NCBI RefSeq assembly: GCF_000719095.1
Contig: NZ_JOEH01000008.1
Span: forward strand, 62,001-126,000
Source: Streptacidiphilus jeojiense
Lineage (GTDB): Bacteria > Actinomycetota > Actinomycetes > Streptomycetales > Streptomycetaceae
DNA length: 64,000 bases
Direction: 5' to 3'
Notes under the pieces: model-generated
Seen by the model: only the letters and a program-made list of their open reading frames with translations
What the model was told of the DNA's origin: nothing
Databases searched by the model: none
Translations under genes and position numbers: made by a program
Part shown: piece by piece, positions 17,095 to 25,404 of the stretch
How the letters are laid out: every line of letters begins with the position of its first letter
How positions within the stretch are numbered: the stretch's first letter is position 1

Positions 17095-18144
17095 GTGACC
17101 GCACTGCGGAACCCCGCCCCAACCGACCTCACCCCAACTCCCACTGTGACCGCCCGGATCCTGGTGACCGGTGGAGCCGGCTTCATCGGCTCCCACTTCG
17201 TCCGCCGACTCCTGGCAGCCGATGACGTCGACCAGATCACCGTCCTGGACGCGCTCACCTACGCCGGACACCGCGAAAACCTCGGCGAAGCCCTGACCGA
17301 CCCGAAGCTGGAGTTCGTCCAGGGCAGCATTCTGAACGCCCACCTGGTTGACGAACTCGTACAGCAGCACACCGCGGTGGTGCACTTCGCCGCCGAGTCC
17401 CACGTCGACCGCTCCTTCTTCGAGGCGGGCGCGTTCCTGCGAACGAACGTGCTCGGCACCTACACCCTGCTGGACGCGGTCCGCCGATTCGGCACCAGCC
17501 GGTTCGTCCACGTGTCCACCGACGAGGTCTACGGACCTCTGGCCTTCGGCTGCGCAGACGAGTCCGCGCCGCTGCGGCCCACCGTCCCCTACGCCGCCTC
17601 CAAGGCGGCCTCCGACATGGTCGCCCTGTCCTACCACTGCACCTACGGGGTGCCGGTGTGCGTGACCCGCTCCTCCAACAACTACGGGCCCGCCCAACAC
17701 CCCGAGAAGATCATCCCGCTGTTCGTGACACGCCTCCTCAAGGGCGAACCCGTCACCCTGCACGGCCGCGGAGAACACGTGCGCAACTGGCTCCACGTGG
17801 AGGACAACTGCCAGGGCATCGACCTGGTGTTACGCGGGGGGACTCCTGGCGAGGTCTACAACATCGGCGGCGGCACCGACCTGACCAGCGCTCAGCTGAC
17901 CGGCATGCTGCTGGAACTGTTCGGCGCCGGCTGGGATCGCGTCCAGCACATCCCCGACCGGACCTGCAACGACCTTCGATACGCCATGGACTGGTCGAAG
18001 ATCGCCAACCAGCTCGGCTACCGGCCCACCTGGGACCTGACCGGGGGCCTGGCCGCCACGGTCGATTGGTATCGCCGGAACCCCGACCGCTGGGCGCCCC
18101 ATGTGCGGGCCGGCGATGCGCGGCCCATGCACCACCCCGTCTGA
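17095..18144 (+). CDS. NDP-glucose 4,6-dehydratase (RmlB-like, SDR family)
   Basis: This 349-residue protein has the NAD-binding GGAGFIG (26-32), STDEVYG (141-147) and the catalytic YAASK pair (Tyr166, Lys170), all characteristic of dTDP-glucose 4,6-dehydratases, which make the 4-keto-6-deoxy intermediate of many sugars. GTG 17095 follows TTGGAGG and leaves a tail of about 20 residues before the Rossmann fold. Codon 246 (17830-17832) is TTA, so translation should need the bldA tRNA. It is the first gene of a three-gene operon with an aminotransferase and a formyltransferase. No glucose-1-phosphate thymidylyltransferase gene is present here. The substrate could also be a UDP-sugar. Confidence 0.9.
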   Translation: MTALRNPAPTDLTPTPTVTARILVTGGAGFIGSHFVRRLLAADDVDQITVLDALTYAGHRENLGEALTDPKLEFVQGSILNAHLVDELVQQHTAVVHFAAESHVDRSFFEAGAFLRTNVLGTYTLLDAVRRFGTSRFVHVSTDEVYGPLAFGCADESAPLRPTVPYAASKAASDMVALSYHCTYGVPVCVTRSSNNYGPAQHPEKIIPLFVTRLLKGEPVTLHGRGEHVRNWLHVEDNCQGIDLVLRGGTPGEVYNIGGGTDLTSAQLTGMLLELFGAGWDRVQHIPDRTCNDLRYAMDWSKIANQLGYRPTWDLTGGLAATVDWYRRNPDRWAPHVRAGDARPMHHPV

Positions 18145-18170
18145 TCCGCCGCTCTGCGCAGGAGGCCGAG

Positions 18171-19307
18171 ATGTCCAACACCATCACCATGCGCGGCAGC
18201 AGCCGCAATTCCAGCCCCTTCCTGTACGGGACCGAAGCCGACGCGGTTGCCCGCGTCCTGGCCGGCGGTCAGTACGGGCACACCGAGGTCACCGAGGAGT
18301 TCGAGGACCGGATCGCCCGGTTCCTCGGCGTGCCCGAGGCGGTGGCCGTCAGCTCCGGCACTGCCGCCCTGCACACTGCCCTCCTCGTCGCCGGGGTCGG
18401 CCCCGGCGACGAGGTGATCCTGCCGTCCCTCACATTCTGCGCCACCGTCCAGGCCGTCCTGGCCTGTGGTGCCACTCCTCGCTTTGCCGACATCGATCCG
18501 ACCACCGTCTGCCTGGAACCGGGCAGTGTCCTGGACGCCCTAAACCCGGCCACCAAGGCGGTGCTGCCCGTTCTGTACGGCGGCCGGGCCGTCGACTTGT
18601 CCACTGTCCGGCCGGACCTGGAGGAGCGCGGCATCACCGTGGTTGAGGATGCCGCCCAGGCCTTCGGGTCCATGGCCGGCACCCAGGCGGTCGGCGCGAC
18701 CGGGGCGCTGACCTGCTTCAGCTTCGGACCGATCAAGAATCTGACGTGCGGTCAGGGTGGCATGGTCATCCCACGCAGCCCGGAGGAGGCCCAACAGGCC
18801 CGAGGCTTCCGAATGCTGGGCGTCACTCAGTCCCAGGCCGAACGCAGAACAGCTACGACCTACCGGGTGGACGGCTTCGGCCTGCGCTACCAGATGTCCT
18901 CGATCAACGCGGCCATCGGCCTGGCCCAGCTCGACCGCTTCTCCGAGACTGCCGCAGCGCGCCAACAGCTGTGGCGCACCTACCAGGAGGCTCTTCAGGA
19001 AGTGCCCGGGGCGGCGCTGGTGGACGTCGACGTGGACTGCTCGGTGCCGCACCTGTGCGCGGTTCTCGTGCCTGACCGCGACGCCGTCTTCCGCCGACTC
19101 CACGACCAGGGGATCGGAGTCGGCGTCCATTACCCGCCCAACCACCTGCAAGCCGCGTTCGCCCCCTGGCGGCGCGAGCTTCCGGTCACCGAACGCGTGG
19201 GCCGGCAGATCCTGACCTTGCCCTTCCACCAGCACCTGGGCGCGGACGAGATCCAGTACGTCGCCACCGCCCTTGCTCGGGCTCTCCCGGTGGGACGGCC
19301 GCGGTGA
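18171..19307 (+). CDS. DegT/DnrJ/EryC1-family sugar aminotransferase
   Basis: This 378-residue PLP enzyme converts a keto-sugar nucleotide to an amino sugar. Family marks are VSSGTAALHTALLVAGVGPG, VVEDAAQAFGS (Asp160) and FSFGPIKNLTCGQGG, where Lys189 is the PLP lysine. ATG 18171 has AGGAGG 6 nt upstream and lies 26 bp after the dehydratase. Its stop overlaps the start of the formyltransferase (GTGA), implying translational coupling. The dehydratase product is the obvious substrate; C3 versus C4 specificity cannot be read from sequence. Confidence 0.92.
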   Translation: MSNTITMRGSSRNSSPFLYGTEADAVARVLAGGQYGHTEVTEEFEDRIARFLGVPEAVAVSSGTAALHTALLVAGVGPGDEVILPSLTFCATVQAVLACGATPRFADIDPTTVCLEPGSVLDALNPATKAVLPVLYGGRAVDLSTVRPDLEERGITVVEDAAQAFGSMAGTQAVGATGALTCFSFGPIKNLTCGQGGMVIPRSPEEAQQARGFRMLGVTQSQAERRTATTYRVDGFGLRYQMSSINAAIGLAQLDRFSETAAARQQLWRTYQEALQEVPGAALVDVDVDCSVPHLCAVLVPDRDAVFRRLHDQGIGVGVHYPPNHLQAAFAPWRRELPVTERVGRQILTLPFHQHLGADEIQYVATALARALPVGRPR

Positions 19308-19945
19308 GGCGGGCCGCCGTGCTCGGCAAGGGGTCGCTGGCGGTCCACGCCTGCGAGGTCGTCAGGGCTCTGCCCGATACCGTCCTGGACACCGTGGTGC
19401 CCAACTCCGACGAGCCGATGTGGGACATCCGTCTGTCGGACTACGTCGCCGACCACTGGCCCGGGACCCGGGTCGTGCGCTCCGGCGACTGGCGGGACCT
19501 GGAGCCGGGTCACTGCGACCTTGTCGTCAGCGTCCTCTACGACAGGATCATCGGCCCCGAACTGATCAATGCCACCCGTCAGATCGTCAACTGCCACCCC
19601 GGCCCGCTCCCCGAGTACCGGGGGGCGAACCCCGTCAACTGGGGGTTACTCAACGGCGAGCACCGGCATGGCATCACCATCCACGCCATCGACACCGGAA
19701 TCGACTCCGGTCCGATCCTCGGCGAGGCCCACTTCTCGATCTGGCCCGAGGTGGACGAGGTCCGCGACGTGTGGAACCGCGCCATGGAGCACGGCCGGCT
19801 CCTGATCACCGACACCCTGCCGCGCCTGGACCTCATCAGCCCGCGCCCCCAGGACCACGACCGGGCAGTCACCCACTACCGGCGCGACAGCCACCTGCTC
19901 GGTGACCGCCGCGACTGGACCAGAAAGCTGTCCCCCCGCCCCTGA
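19304..19945 (+). CDS. Formyltransferase-family protein, probable sugar N-formyltransferase
   Basis: This 213-residue protein has the N10-formyl-tetrahydrofolate transferase core: NCHPGPLPEYRGANPVNWG supplies the Asn and His of the Asn-His-Asp triad, and HAIDTGIDSGPIL the Asp. It is shorter than methionyl-tRNA formyltransferase (about 310 residues) and lacks its C-terminal domain, as sugar formyltransferases can. Overlap with the aminotransferase start (GTGA) suggests it formylates the new amino group to give a formamido-deoxysugar. Codon 115 (19646-19648) is TTA, a second bldA-dependent codon in the operon. It ends 15 bp before the convergent MurG-like gene. Confidence 0.82.
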   Translation: MRRAAVLGKGSLAVHACEVVRALPDTVLDTVVPNSDEPMWDIRLSDYVADHWPGTRVVRSGDWRDLEPGHCDLVVSVLYDRIIGPELINATRQIVNCHPGPLPEYRGANPVNWGLLNGEHRHGITIHAIDTGIDSGPILGEAHFSIWPEVDEVRDVWNRAMEHGRLLITDTLPRLDLISPRPQDHDRAVTHYRRDSHLLGDRRDWTRKLSPRP

Positions 19946-19960
19946 CCCGTACCGGAATGC

Positions 19961-21148
19961 TCAGTGCTCTCCGGCGACGGTCAGCAGGAGGTCGACCAGT
20001 TGCTCGGCGGCGTCCGGACGTCCCAGCGACCGGGCCCGCTCTGCCATCGCGACCCGCTGCTCAGGATCATCGAGCAGCGGCTCCAGCAGTCCGCGCAGCG
20101 CCGGCGCGGTCGCCTCCCCCAGCAGGGCGGCGGCCGCGCCGGCGTCGTGCAGGTGGCGGGCATTGTGGGCCTGCTCGCCACCGGCCGAGCTGGCCAGCGG
20201 CACCAGGATCGACGCTTTGCCCAGCGCTGTGACTTCCGCGATCGTGCCCGCCCCGCTGCGCGAGATCACCACGCCAGCCAGCGCCAGGACGTCCGGCAGC
20301 TCCGGGCCGACGTAGCCGGTCAGCAGGTAGCGCGCGCGGAGATCCGCCGGCAGCGGCGCGAGGGTGGACTGCAGTTCGGTGAGGTTGTCGGGGCCGCACT
20401 GGTGGACGACGTTGGCCCGCGACAGCAACCAGGGCAGGAGGTCGCGTACGAGCCCGTTGATCTGGGCGGAACCCTGGGCGCCGCCGGTGACGTAGACGGT
20501 AGGCAGGCGGCGGTCGAAGGAGTGCAGCCCCAAGGCTTCGACGGCCTTGTCCGCCTGGCCGGTCAGTACCTCGGGGCGTACCGGGTTACCCGTCACCACC
20601 GCAGTCTCGCGCACCGGTTGGGGCAGCAGCGGCAAGGTTGAGGCCGAGGAGACCGCGACGCGCGTGGCAGTCCTGGCCAGAGACCGGTTCGCCAGCCCCA
20701 ACCGGACGGTCTGCTCGTGGACCACCAGGGGACGGCGGCACATCTTCGCGGCCAGGCCTACCGGGACGCAGGCGTAGCCGCCGGTGGTCAGCACCACGTC
20801 CGGCTCGAACCGGGCCAGGATCGTCCGGGCTTGGGCGACGCCCAGGGGCACCCTGCCCATGTCCCGCATGTTCGCCGCCGACACCATCTTGAGCGGGTTG
20901 CTGGAGCGGCGAACCTTCCCCGTCGCGACCGGTGCGAATGCGATGCCCTCACCCATGGCGACCCGCTCTTCCAGGCTGCTGGCCGTGCCCACCCACAGGA
21001 CGTCCAGTGACCGGCCCTCGGCAGCCAGCCTGTTCCGCATCGCCCGCACCGTGGTCAGCGCCGGGTAGGTGTGCCCGCCGGTGCCGCCACCCGAGACGAT
21101 CAACCGGAACGGCCGCTCTGCGGGCCGTCGCTCGCCGTCGACATTCAT
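19961..21148 (-). CDS. MurG-like GT28 glycosyltransferase outside the dcw cluster
   Basis: This 395-residue protein shows the MurG signatures GGGTGGHTYPAL near the N-terminus, VVHEQTVRLGLANR, TGGAQGSAQIN, ISRSGAGTIAEV and the UDP-sugar loop GEQAHNARHL. MurG adds GlcNAc to lipid I, but this gene is not in a cell-wall cluster and lies tail-to-tail with the formyl-sugar operon. It is probably a paralogue acting on a lipid-linked acceptor or on a dedicated natural product. The ATG at 21148 is used; a second ATG lies 4 bp downstream in another frame. No copy of the GntR operator is seen upstream of it. Confidence 0.85.
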   Translation of the reverse strand: MNVDGERRPAERPFRLIVSGGGTGGHTYPALTTVRAMRNRLAAEGRSLDVLWVGTASSLEERVAMGEGIAFAPVATGKVRRSSNPLKMVSAANMRDMGRVPLGVAQARTILARFEPDVVLTTGGYACVPVGLAAKMCRRPLVVHEQTVRLGLANRSLARTATRVAVSSASTLPLLPQPVRETAVVTGNPVRPEVLTGQADKAVEALGLHSFDRRLPTVYVTGGAQGSAQINGLVRDLLPWLLSRANVVHQCGPDNLTELQSTLAPLPADLRARYLLTGYVGPELPDVLALAGVVISRSGAGTIAEVTALGKASILVPLASSAGGEQAHNARHLHDAGAAAALLGEATAPALRGLLEPLLDDPEQRVAMAERARSLGRPDAAEQLVDLLLTVAGEH

Positions 21149-21365
21149 GAGCAGGGACTCCCGATCTGGCGGGCTTTCAGCCCGGGGTGGAGCAAGCAGG
21201 GCGTTCCGGACGCTAGCAGTTCCCCGTGCACTGATCCGAATACGTTGGTGGGCGGCGGTACGTCCTGGCGAATCACCCGGCCGGTATATGGGGGCGATCG
21301 ACAGCCTGAGACACTACGGGCGCGTTCCCGTTCCCCTCGCCGAGTTCCCCCGCACGGAGTGATGC

Positions 21366-22028
21366 ATGGGCGGCTTCCTGCGGTGCAACCTGTTCTACGG
21401 CGTCGATCACCAACAGGTGTACGACGCACTGGACGAGTTCTGGCAGAGCCAGCAGTACCGACTCGCCGGCGCTGACTCCTCGGTGAAGGACTGCTACACG
21501 CTCCACCAGCACGACAACGGTTGGACCGTGTTGGAATGGACGCGCGGCTGGGAGTGGGATCTGCGTCGCCGCGCCCAGCTCCATGTCTCGCGGACCTACG
21601 CCTGCTCCGGACTGCTGACCTTCGTCTACGACGGCGACCTGTGGGGTTACGAGCTCTTCCACCACGGCAGAGAAGTGGACCACTTCGTCCAATGGACCGA
21701 AGCCGGGCATGGCTTCTTCCACGATCGCCCGCGCACCGGACGCCCGGACCTGCTCGTGGCCCAGTTCCCGGACCTCGGACTGAACCTGGAGCACGCCCGG
21801 GGCTACCTCACCAGTGTCAGCATCGACGACGATTCGTTCGAGGACTTCTACTGGTCTGACAACGACCCGAGAAACTCCCCGGTAGGCGCAGGCGACCGGT
21901 GCGGGCGACTGGATGCCTACGCGGTCCGCGACTTCTGGCGCTTCCTCGGTGTGGTACCCGATGACAACCCCACCCCGGACCTCTTCGCAGCACCCGTCTG
22001 GCGGCGGTTCACCACAGAACTTAAGTAG
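21366..22028 (+). CDS. Orphan hypothetical protein rich in aromatic and acidic residues
   Basis: The 220-residue product begins MGGFLRCNLFYGVDHQQVYD. It is unusually rich in Trp, Tyr, His and Asp (WTVLEWTRGWEWDLRRR, DDDSFEDFYWSDND) and has no signal peptide, membrane segment or motif that I recognise. Its base composition is visibly less GC-rich than that of genes outside 16-22 kb, in line with transfer. No strong Shine-Dalgarno precedes ATG 21366. Function is unknown. Confidence 0.7.
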   Translation: MGGFLRCNLFYGVDHQQVYDALDEFWQSQQYRLAGADSSVKDCYTLHQHDNGWTVLEWTRGWEWDLRRRAQLHVSRTYACSGLLTFVYDGDLWGYELFHHGREVDHFVQWTEAGHGFFHDRPRTGRPDLLVAQFPDLGLNLEHARGYLTSVSIDDDSFEDFYWSDNDPRNSPVGAGDRCGRLDAYAVRDFWRFLGVVPDDNPTPDLFAAPVWRRFTTELK

Positions 22029-22072
22029 CACTGGGAATCCGGCACGGGCAGGTTGCCCATGGTTCGGAGTCC

Positions 22073-22528
22073 TCAGATCCCGTCGGCCGGCTCTTCCAGG
22101 GTGAAGTCGGCGTAGTCGAAGCCCGGGGCGACGATGCAGCTGACCAGGACCGGCTGGTCGGCTGCGGGCTCGGCGGACTGCCAGGTGCCGGCGGGTACCA
22201 GGAGTTGCGGGCGTTCGCCCTGCTCCACCTGCGGGCCGAGTACGCCCTCCGTTGCGGCGGTCTCGTCCGGGGCCTCGCCGGTGCCGCCCAGCCGCAGGCG
22301 GAGCGGGCCGCCGCGGTGCCAGAGCCACAGCTCGTCCGAGCGGACCCGGTGCCAGCGTGAGGCCTCGCCCGGGTGCAGCAGGAAGTAGATGCCGGTGGCG
22401 AAGGCTCGCGGGCCCGGGTACCCCTCCGGCACGGTCTCGCCGGAGGTCTTCCAGGTCTCGCGGAACCAGCCGCCCTCGACGTGGGGTTCCAGGCCGAGGA
22501 GGGCCACCAGCGGGGAGATGTCGGTCAT
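22073..22528 (-). CDS. Cupin-fold protein, DUF985 family
   Basis: This 151-residue protein matches the DUF985 cupins: LGLEPHVEGGWFRETW at the start, IYFLLHPGEASRWHRVRSDELW with the metal-binding His/Glu positions, and LVSCIVAPGFDYADFTLEE at the end. Members are small beta-barrel proteins of unknown activity. It stands alone, 66 bp before the monooxygenase operon on the same strand. Confidence 0.9.
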   Translation of the reverse strand: MTDISPLVALLGLEPHVEGGWFRETWKTSGETVPEGYPGPRAFATGIYFLLHPGEASRWHRVRSDELWLWHRGGPLRLRLGGTGEAPDETAATEGVLGPQVEQGERPQLLVPAGTWQSAEPAADQPVLVSCIVAPGFDYADFTLEEPADGI

Positions 22529-22594
22529 GGGCCGATCGTATGCTGCGACGCGGTCAGGACCGGCGGCGCAGCGCCGCCGGGAACCGACAAGTCG

Positions 22595-23941
22595 TCAGGC
22601 GCCCACCAGGGTCGAGGCGAAGCGGTTGGCGGGACGGGGCAGGCCGTAGTGCTCGCGGAGGGTGCGGCCGGTGTACTCGGTGCGGAACAGGCCGCGCTCC
22701 TGCAGGATCGGCACCACCCGCTGCACGAACACCTCCAGCCCGGAGGGGAGCACGGCCGGCATGATGTTGAAGCCGTCGGCCGCCCCGTGCTCGAACCAGT
22801 GCTGGATGGTGTCGGCGACCTGCACCGGCGTGCCGGTGAAGGTGCGGTGTCCGCGGCCCCCGCCGAGGCGGCCGATCAGCTGCCGGACCGTCAGCCGTTC
22901 CCGCCGGGCCAGTTCGACGATCAGCGTGTACCGGCTCTTGGAGCCCTCGATCTCGTCCTCCTCGGGAAGGTCCGACGGCAGCTCCTCGTCCAGGGCGAAC
23001 CGGTCGGGGTCCAGCCCCAGCAGGGTGGCCAGCTGGAGCTTGGCGTACTCCGGCTGGATCAGCCGGTCCAGCTCCGCGTCCAGGTCCCGGGCCTCGGCCT
23101 CGGTGTCGCCGATCACCGGGACGATGCCGGGCAGGATCTTCACGCCCTCCGGGTCGCGACCGGCGGCCACGGCCCGTCGCTTGACGTCCGCGTAGAAGGC
23201 CTGGCCCTCCTCCAGGGTCGGCTGGGCCGTGAAGACCGCCTCGGCGAAGCGGGCCGCGAAGTCCTTGCCGTCCTCGCTGGAGCCGGCCTGCACCAGCAGC
23301 GGATGGGCCTGCGGCGAGCGCGGCACGTTCAGCGGACCGTCCACCCGGAAGTGCCTGCCGACGTGGCCGAACCGGTGCACCCGGTCCGCCTCGGCGTGCA
23401 CCCCGCGGTCCTTGTCGGCCACCACCGCGTCGTCCTCCCAGCTGTCCCAGAGCTTGGTGGACACCTCGATGAACTCCGCCGCCCGGTCGTAGCGCTCGGC
23501 GTGGCTCGGCTGGCCCTCCAGGCCGAAGTTGCGGGCCGCGGCGTCACCGGCGGTGGTGACGATGTTCCATCCGGCCCGGCCGCCGGAGACGTGGTCCAGC
23601 GAGGCGAACCGGCGGGCCAGGTTGTAGGGCTCGTTGTAGCTGGTGGACGCGGTGGCGATGAGCCCGATCCGGCTGGTGGACACGGCCAGCGCGGTCAGCA
23701 GCACGGTCGGCTCCAGGCGCCCGCTCGGGCGCCGGCCCGGGTCGCCCCACAGCGCGGGGCTGTCCGCCAGGAACAGCGAGTCGAACTTGGCGTCCTCCGC
23801 GATCCGGGCCAGCCGCTGGTGGTAGGCGACGTCGATGTGGGCCAGCGGCTCGGACTCGGGCAGCCGCCAGGAGGCCTCGTGGTGGCCGGTGTCGTGGATG
23901 AACAGGTTGAAGTGCAGACTGCGCTGCTCGGGGCGGCTCAT
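22595..23941 (-). CDS. LLM-class FMNH2-dependent monooxygenase, NtaA/SnaA/DszA type
   Basis: This 448-residue luciferase-like monooxygenase has the subfamily features FIHDTGHHEASWRLPES, ADSPALWGDP, TASTSYNEPYNLARRFASLD and SGGRAGWNIVTTAGDAAARNFG. Relatives oxidise nitrilotriacetate, EDTA, dibenzothiophene sulfone or long-chain alkanes with FMNH2 supplied by a partner. The ATG at 23941 overlaps the stop of the flavin reductase gene (ATGA), so reductase and monooxygenase form a coupled two-component system. The promoter region upstream (24.7 kb) shares a 28-bp element with the tauD-like gene, which points to a sulfur-containing substrate. Confidence 0.9.
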   Translation of the reverse strand: MSRPEQRSLHFNLFIHDTGHHEASWRLPESEPLAHIDVAYHQRLARIAEDAKFDSLFLADSPALWGDPGRRPSGRLEPTVLLTALAVSTSRIGLIATASTSYNEPYNLARRFASLDHVSGGRAGWNIVTTAGDAAARNFGLEGQPSHAERYDRAAEFIEVSTKLWDSWEDDAVVADKDRGVHAEADRVHRFGHVGRHFRVDGPLNVPRSPQAHPLLVQAGSSEDGKDFAARFAEAVFTAQPTLEEGQAFYADVKRRAVAAGRDPEGVKILPGIVPVIGDTEAEARDLDAELDRLIQPEYAKLQLATLLGLDPDRFALDEELPSDLPEEDEIEGSKSRYTLIVELARRERLTVRQLIGRLGGGRGHRTFTGTPVQVADTIQHWFEHGAADGFNIMPAVLPSGLEVFVQRVVPILQERGLFRTEYTGRTLREHYGLPRPANRFASTLVGA

Positions 23942-24513
23942 GCGGGGTCGGCTCCAAGGAGAAGGTCCGGGTGCGGGGTGTGGTCGAGGGAGTGGTCGAG
24001 GCTGTGGTCGAACGAGTGGTAGCGGCCGTTGTGGTAGACCAGCGGTCGGTGCAGCTCGGCCCCGGACAGCCAGGAGGCCTCGACACGGGCGATCACGATG
24101 CGGTGGTCGCCCGCCGTCACCAGGTCCTCGATCCGCACCTGCAGCCACCCGGGCGCCTCGTCGAGCACCGGTTCGCCGCCGGGTAGGCGGCTCCAGCGGG
24201 TCGGCTCGGCGAAGCGGTCGATCCCGCTAGTGGCGAACCGCCGGGCCAGCGGCTCCTGTTCGGCGCCGAGGAAGTTCACCACGGCGGTGTCGGCGTCCTT
24301 GACGTGCGGCCAGCTGGACGCGGTCGAGGAGATGCCGAAGGACACCAGCGCGGGCTCCAGTGACAGCGAGGTCAGCGAGGTCGCGGTGAACCCGGCGGGA
24401 CCGCGGCCGGCGTCGGCGGTGATCACCACGACGCCTGCCGGGTGTCGCCGGAACACCTCCTTGTACTGCGCCGGAGAGACCGGACCGGCCTCGGTGGTCA
24501 GGGTGCTGGCCAT
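23938..24513 (-). CDS. Flavin reductase (HpaC-like) partner of the LLM monooxygenase
   Basis: This 191-residue protein of the flavin reductase-like FMN-binding family starts its domain at FRRHPAGVVVITAD and continues with GFTATSLTSLSLEPALVSF and VVNFLGAEQEPLARRFA. It reduces FMN with NAD(P)H for the LLM enzyme encoded immediately downstream, whose start overlaps its stop. The last 25 residues repeat DHSLDHSLDHT, encoded by a 12-bp tandem repeat. The promoter, the 28-bp element and a degenerate leader ORF precede it. Confidence 0.9.
   Translation of the reverse strand: MASTLTTEAGPVSPAQYKEVFRRHPAGVVVITADAGRGPAGFTATSLTSLSLEPALVSFGISSTASSWPHVKDADTAVVNFLGAEQEPLARRFATSGIDRFAEPTRWSRLPGGEPVLDEAPGWLQVRIEDLVTAGDHRIVIARVEASWLSGAELHRPLVYHNGRYHSFDHSLDHSLDHTPHPDLLLGADPA
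23980..24015. repeat. Three tandem copies of a 12-bp coding unit
   Basis: GTGGTCGAGGGA and two variants repeat in frame within the 3' end of the flavin reductase gene, giving the DHSL repeat at the protein C-terminus. Confidence 0.85.
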
Positions 24514-24629
24514 GATGTCTCCATTTCAGAACCGCGCGGCGGCATCACGAGAGGAGGGAGGGAACGCGACACTGGGCACTGCGAACGCCGTGGAAACGTC
24601 GGTCGGCGGGATGGAACGCGGACGAGGCG

Positions 24630-24692
24630 TCAGGCCCGGGCGCGGGCGGCCGCGATGCTGCCAGTTGCTGCGTCGCGCCGCGTCGATCTCGT
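24630..24692 (-). pseudogene. Degenerate sulfur-leader ORF with ACG in place of ATG
   Basis: The first codon lies exactly 6 nt after the -10 hexamer, as ATG does for the leader at 48811. The DNA from there, ACGAGATCGACGCGGC, matches ATGAGATCGATGCGGC of that leader. Here the start is ACG, and the 20-codon frame (RSTRRDAATGSIAAARARA after the first residue) has no cysteine. It looks like a decayed or repurposed leader peptide upstream of the flavin reductase/monooxygenase operon. Weak ACG initiation cannot be excluded. Confidence 0.6.
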
Positions 24693-24698
24693 GAAACG

Positions 24699-24753
24699 AC
24701 CATAGCCAGGGGCTGACTGTCCGGACAATGTTTGTTCCAGCGGTGGAAGAAAC
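24699..24753 (-). promoter_or_regulatory. Promoter of the flavin reductase/monooxygenase operon with shared upstream element
   Basis: On the minus strand, TTGTCC (24728-24723), an 18-bp spacer and TATGGT (24704-24699) form the promoter. The element at 24753-24726 is 26/28 identical to 48750-48777. Its core TTCCACCGCTGGAA is a near-palindrome, followed by CAAACATTG. A 10-bp palindrome TGTCCGGACA (24718-24727) overlaps the -35. Confidence 0.75.
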
Positions 24754-24801
24754 CCGAGGCCGGGACACCCGGCGTGAAGAACGGAACAGGGAAGAGACGA
24801 C

Positions 24802-25314
24802 ATGACGCAGGACGAGATCCCTTTGGACGCCCCACTGTCCGACGCCGACCTGGGCCATCTGCGCCGGTGCGTGGAGCTGGCGGCCGAGGCTCTGGAGGCC
24901 GGTGACTGGCCGTTCGGGTCGGTGCTGGTGGGCGGGGACGGGACGGTGCTCGCCGAGGACCGCAACCGGGAGGTGAGCCTGGGCGATCCGACCCGCCATC
25001 CCGAGTTCGAGCTGGCCCGCTGGGCCGCCACCGAGCTGACCCCGGAGGCCCGGGCGGCGGCGACCGTCTACACCTCCGGCGAGCACTGCCCGATGTGCTC
25101 GGCGGCCCACGGCTGGGTCGGGCTGGGCCGCATCGTCTATGTGAGCTCGGCCGAGCAGACTGCTTCCTGGTACAAGGAGCTCGGCGTCGCACCCTCGGCC
25201 GTCCGCGCGATCCCGATCATGGATGTCGTTCCGGGCCTCCCCGTGCGGGGACCGGTACCCGGCCTCGACGAGGAGGTGCACGACCTGCACCGGAGGTCCC
25301 GCGGGCAGGCCTGA
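24802..25314 (+). CDS. Nucleoside/cytidine deaminase-family protein (guanine deaminase-like)
   Basis: This 170-residue protein has the zinc deaminase signature: HPEFE supplies the zinc His and catalytic Glu, and GEHCPMCSAAHGWVG the CxxC pair. Most such proteins have HAE and PCxxC, so these are conservative variants. The substrate may be guanine, cytosine or another aminated heterocycle. ATG 24802 follows GGAAGAG. It is divergent from the flavin reductase operon and stands before an FMN reductase gene 155 bp downstream. Confidence 0.87.
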   Translation: MTQDEIPLDAPLSDADLGHLRRCVELAAEALEAGDWPFGSVLVGGDGTVLAEDRNREVSLGDPTRHPEFELARWAATELTPEARAAATVYTSGEHCPMCSAAHGWVGLGRIVYVSSAEQTASWYKELGVAPSAVRAIPIMDVVPGLPVRGPVPGLDEEVHDLHRRSRGQA

Positions 25315-25404
25315 GCCGGAATCGCGACACACTGCGGCAGTACTCGGTTAACACTCCCCGTCGAAGATGGTGGGGGCGGCTCAAGGCCCCGCGGCCACCC
25401 ACCG

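Noticed and set aside
24545..24703. ATG-started 52-codon frame (MVVSRDRRGATQQ) overlapping the leader relic
   Set aside because: Its ATG lies within the -10 hexamer, so it cannot be on the main transcript. The ACG-aligned frame matches the other leaders better.
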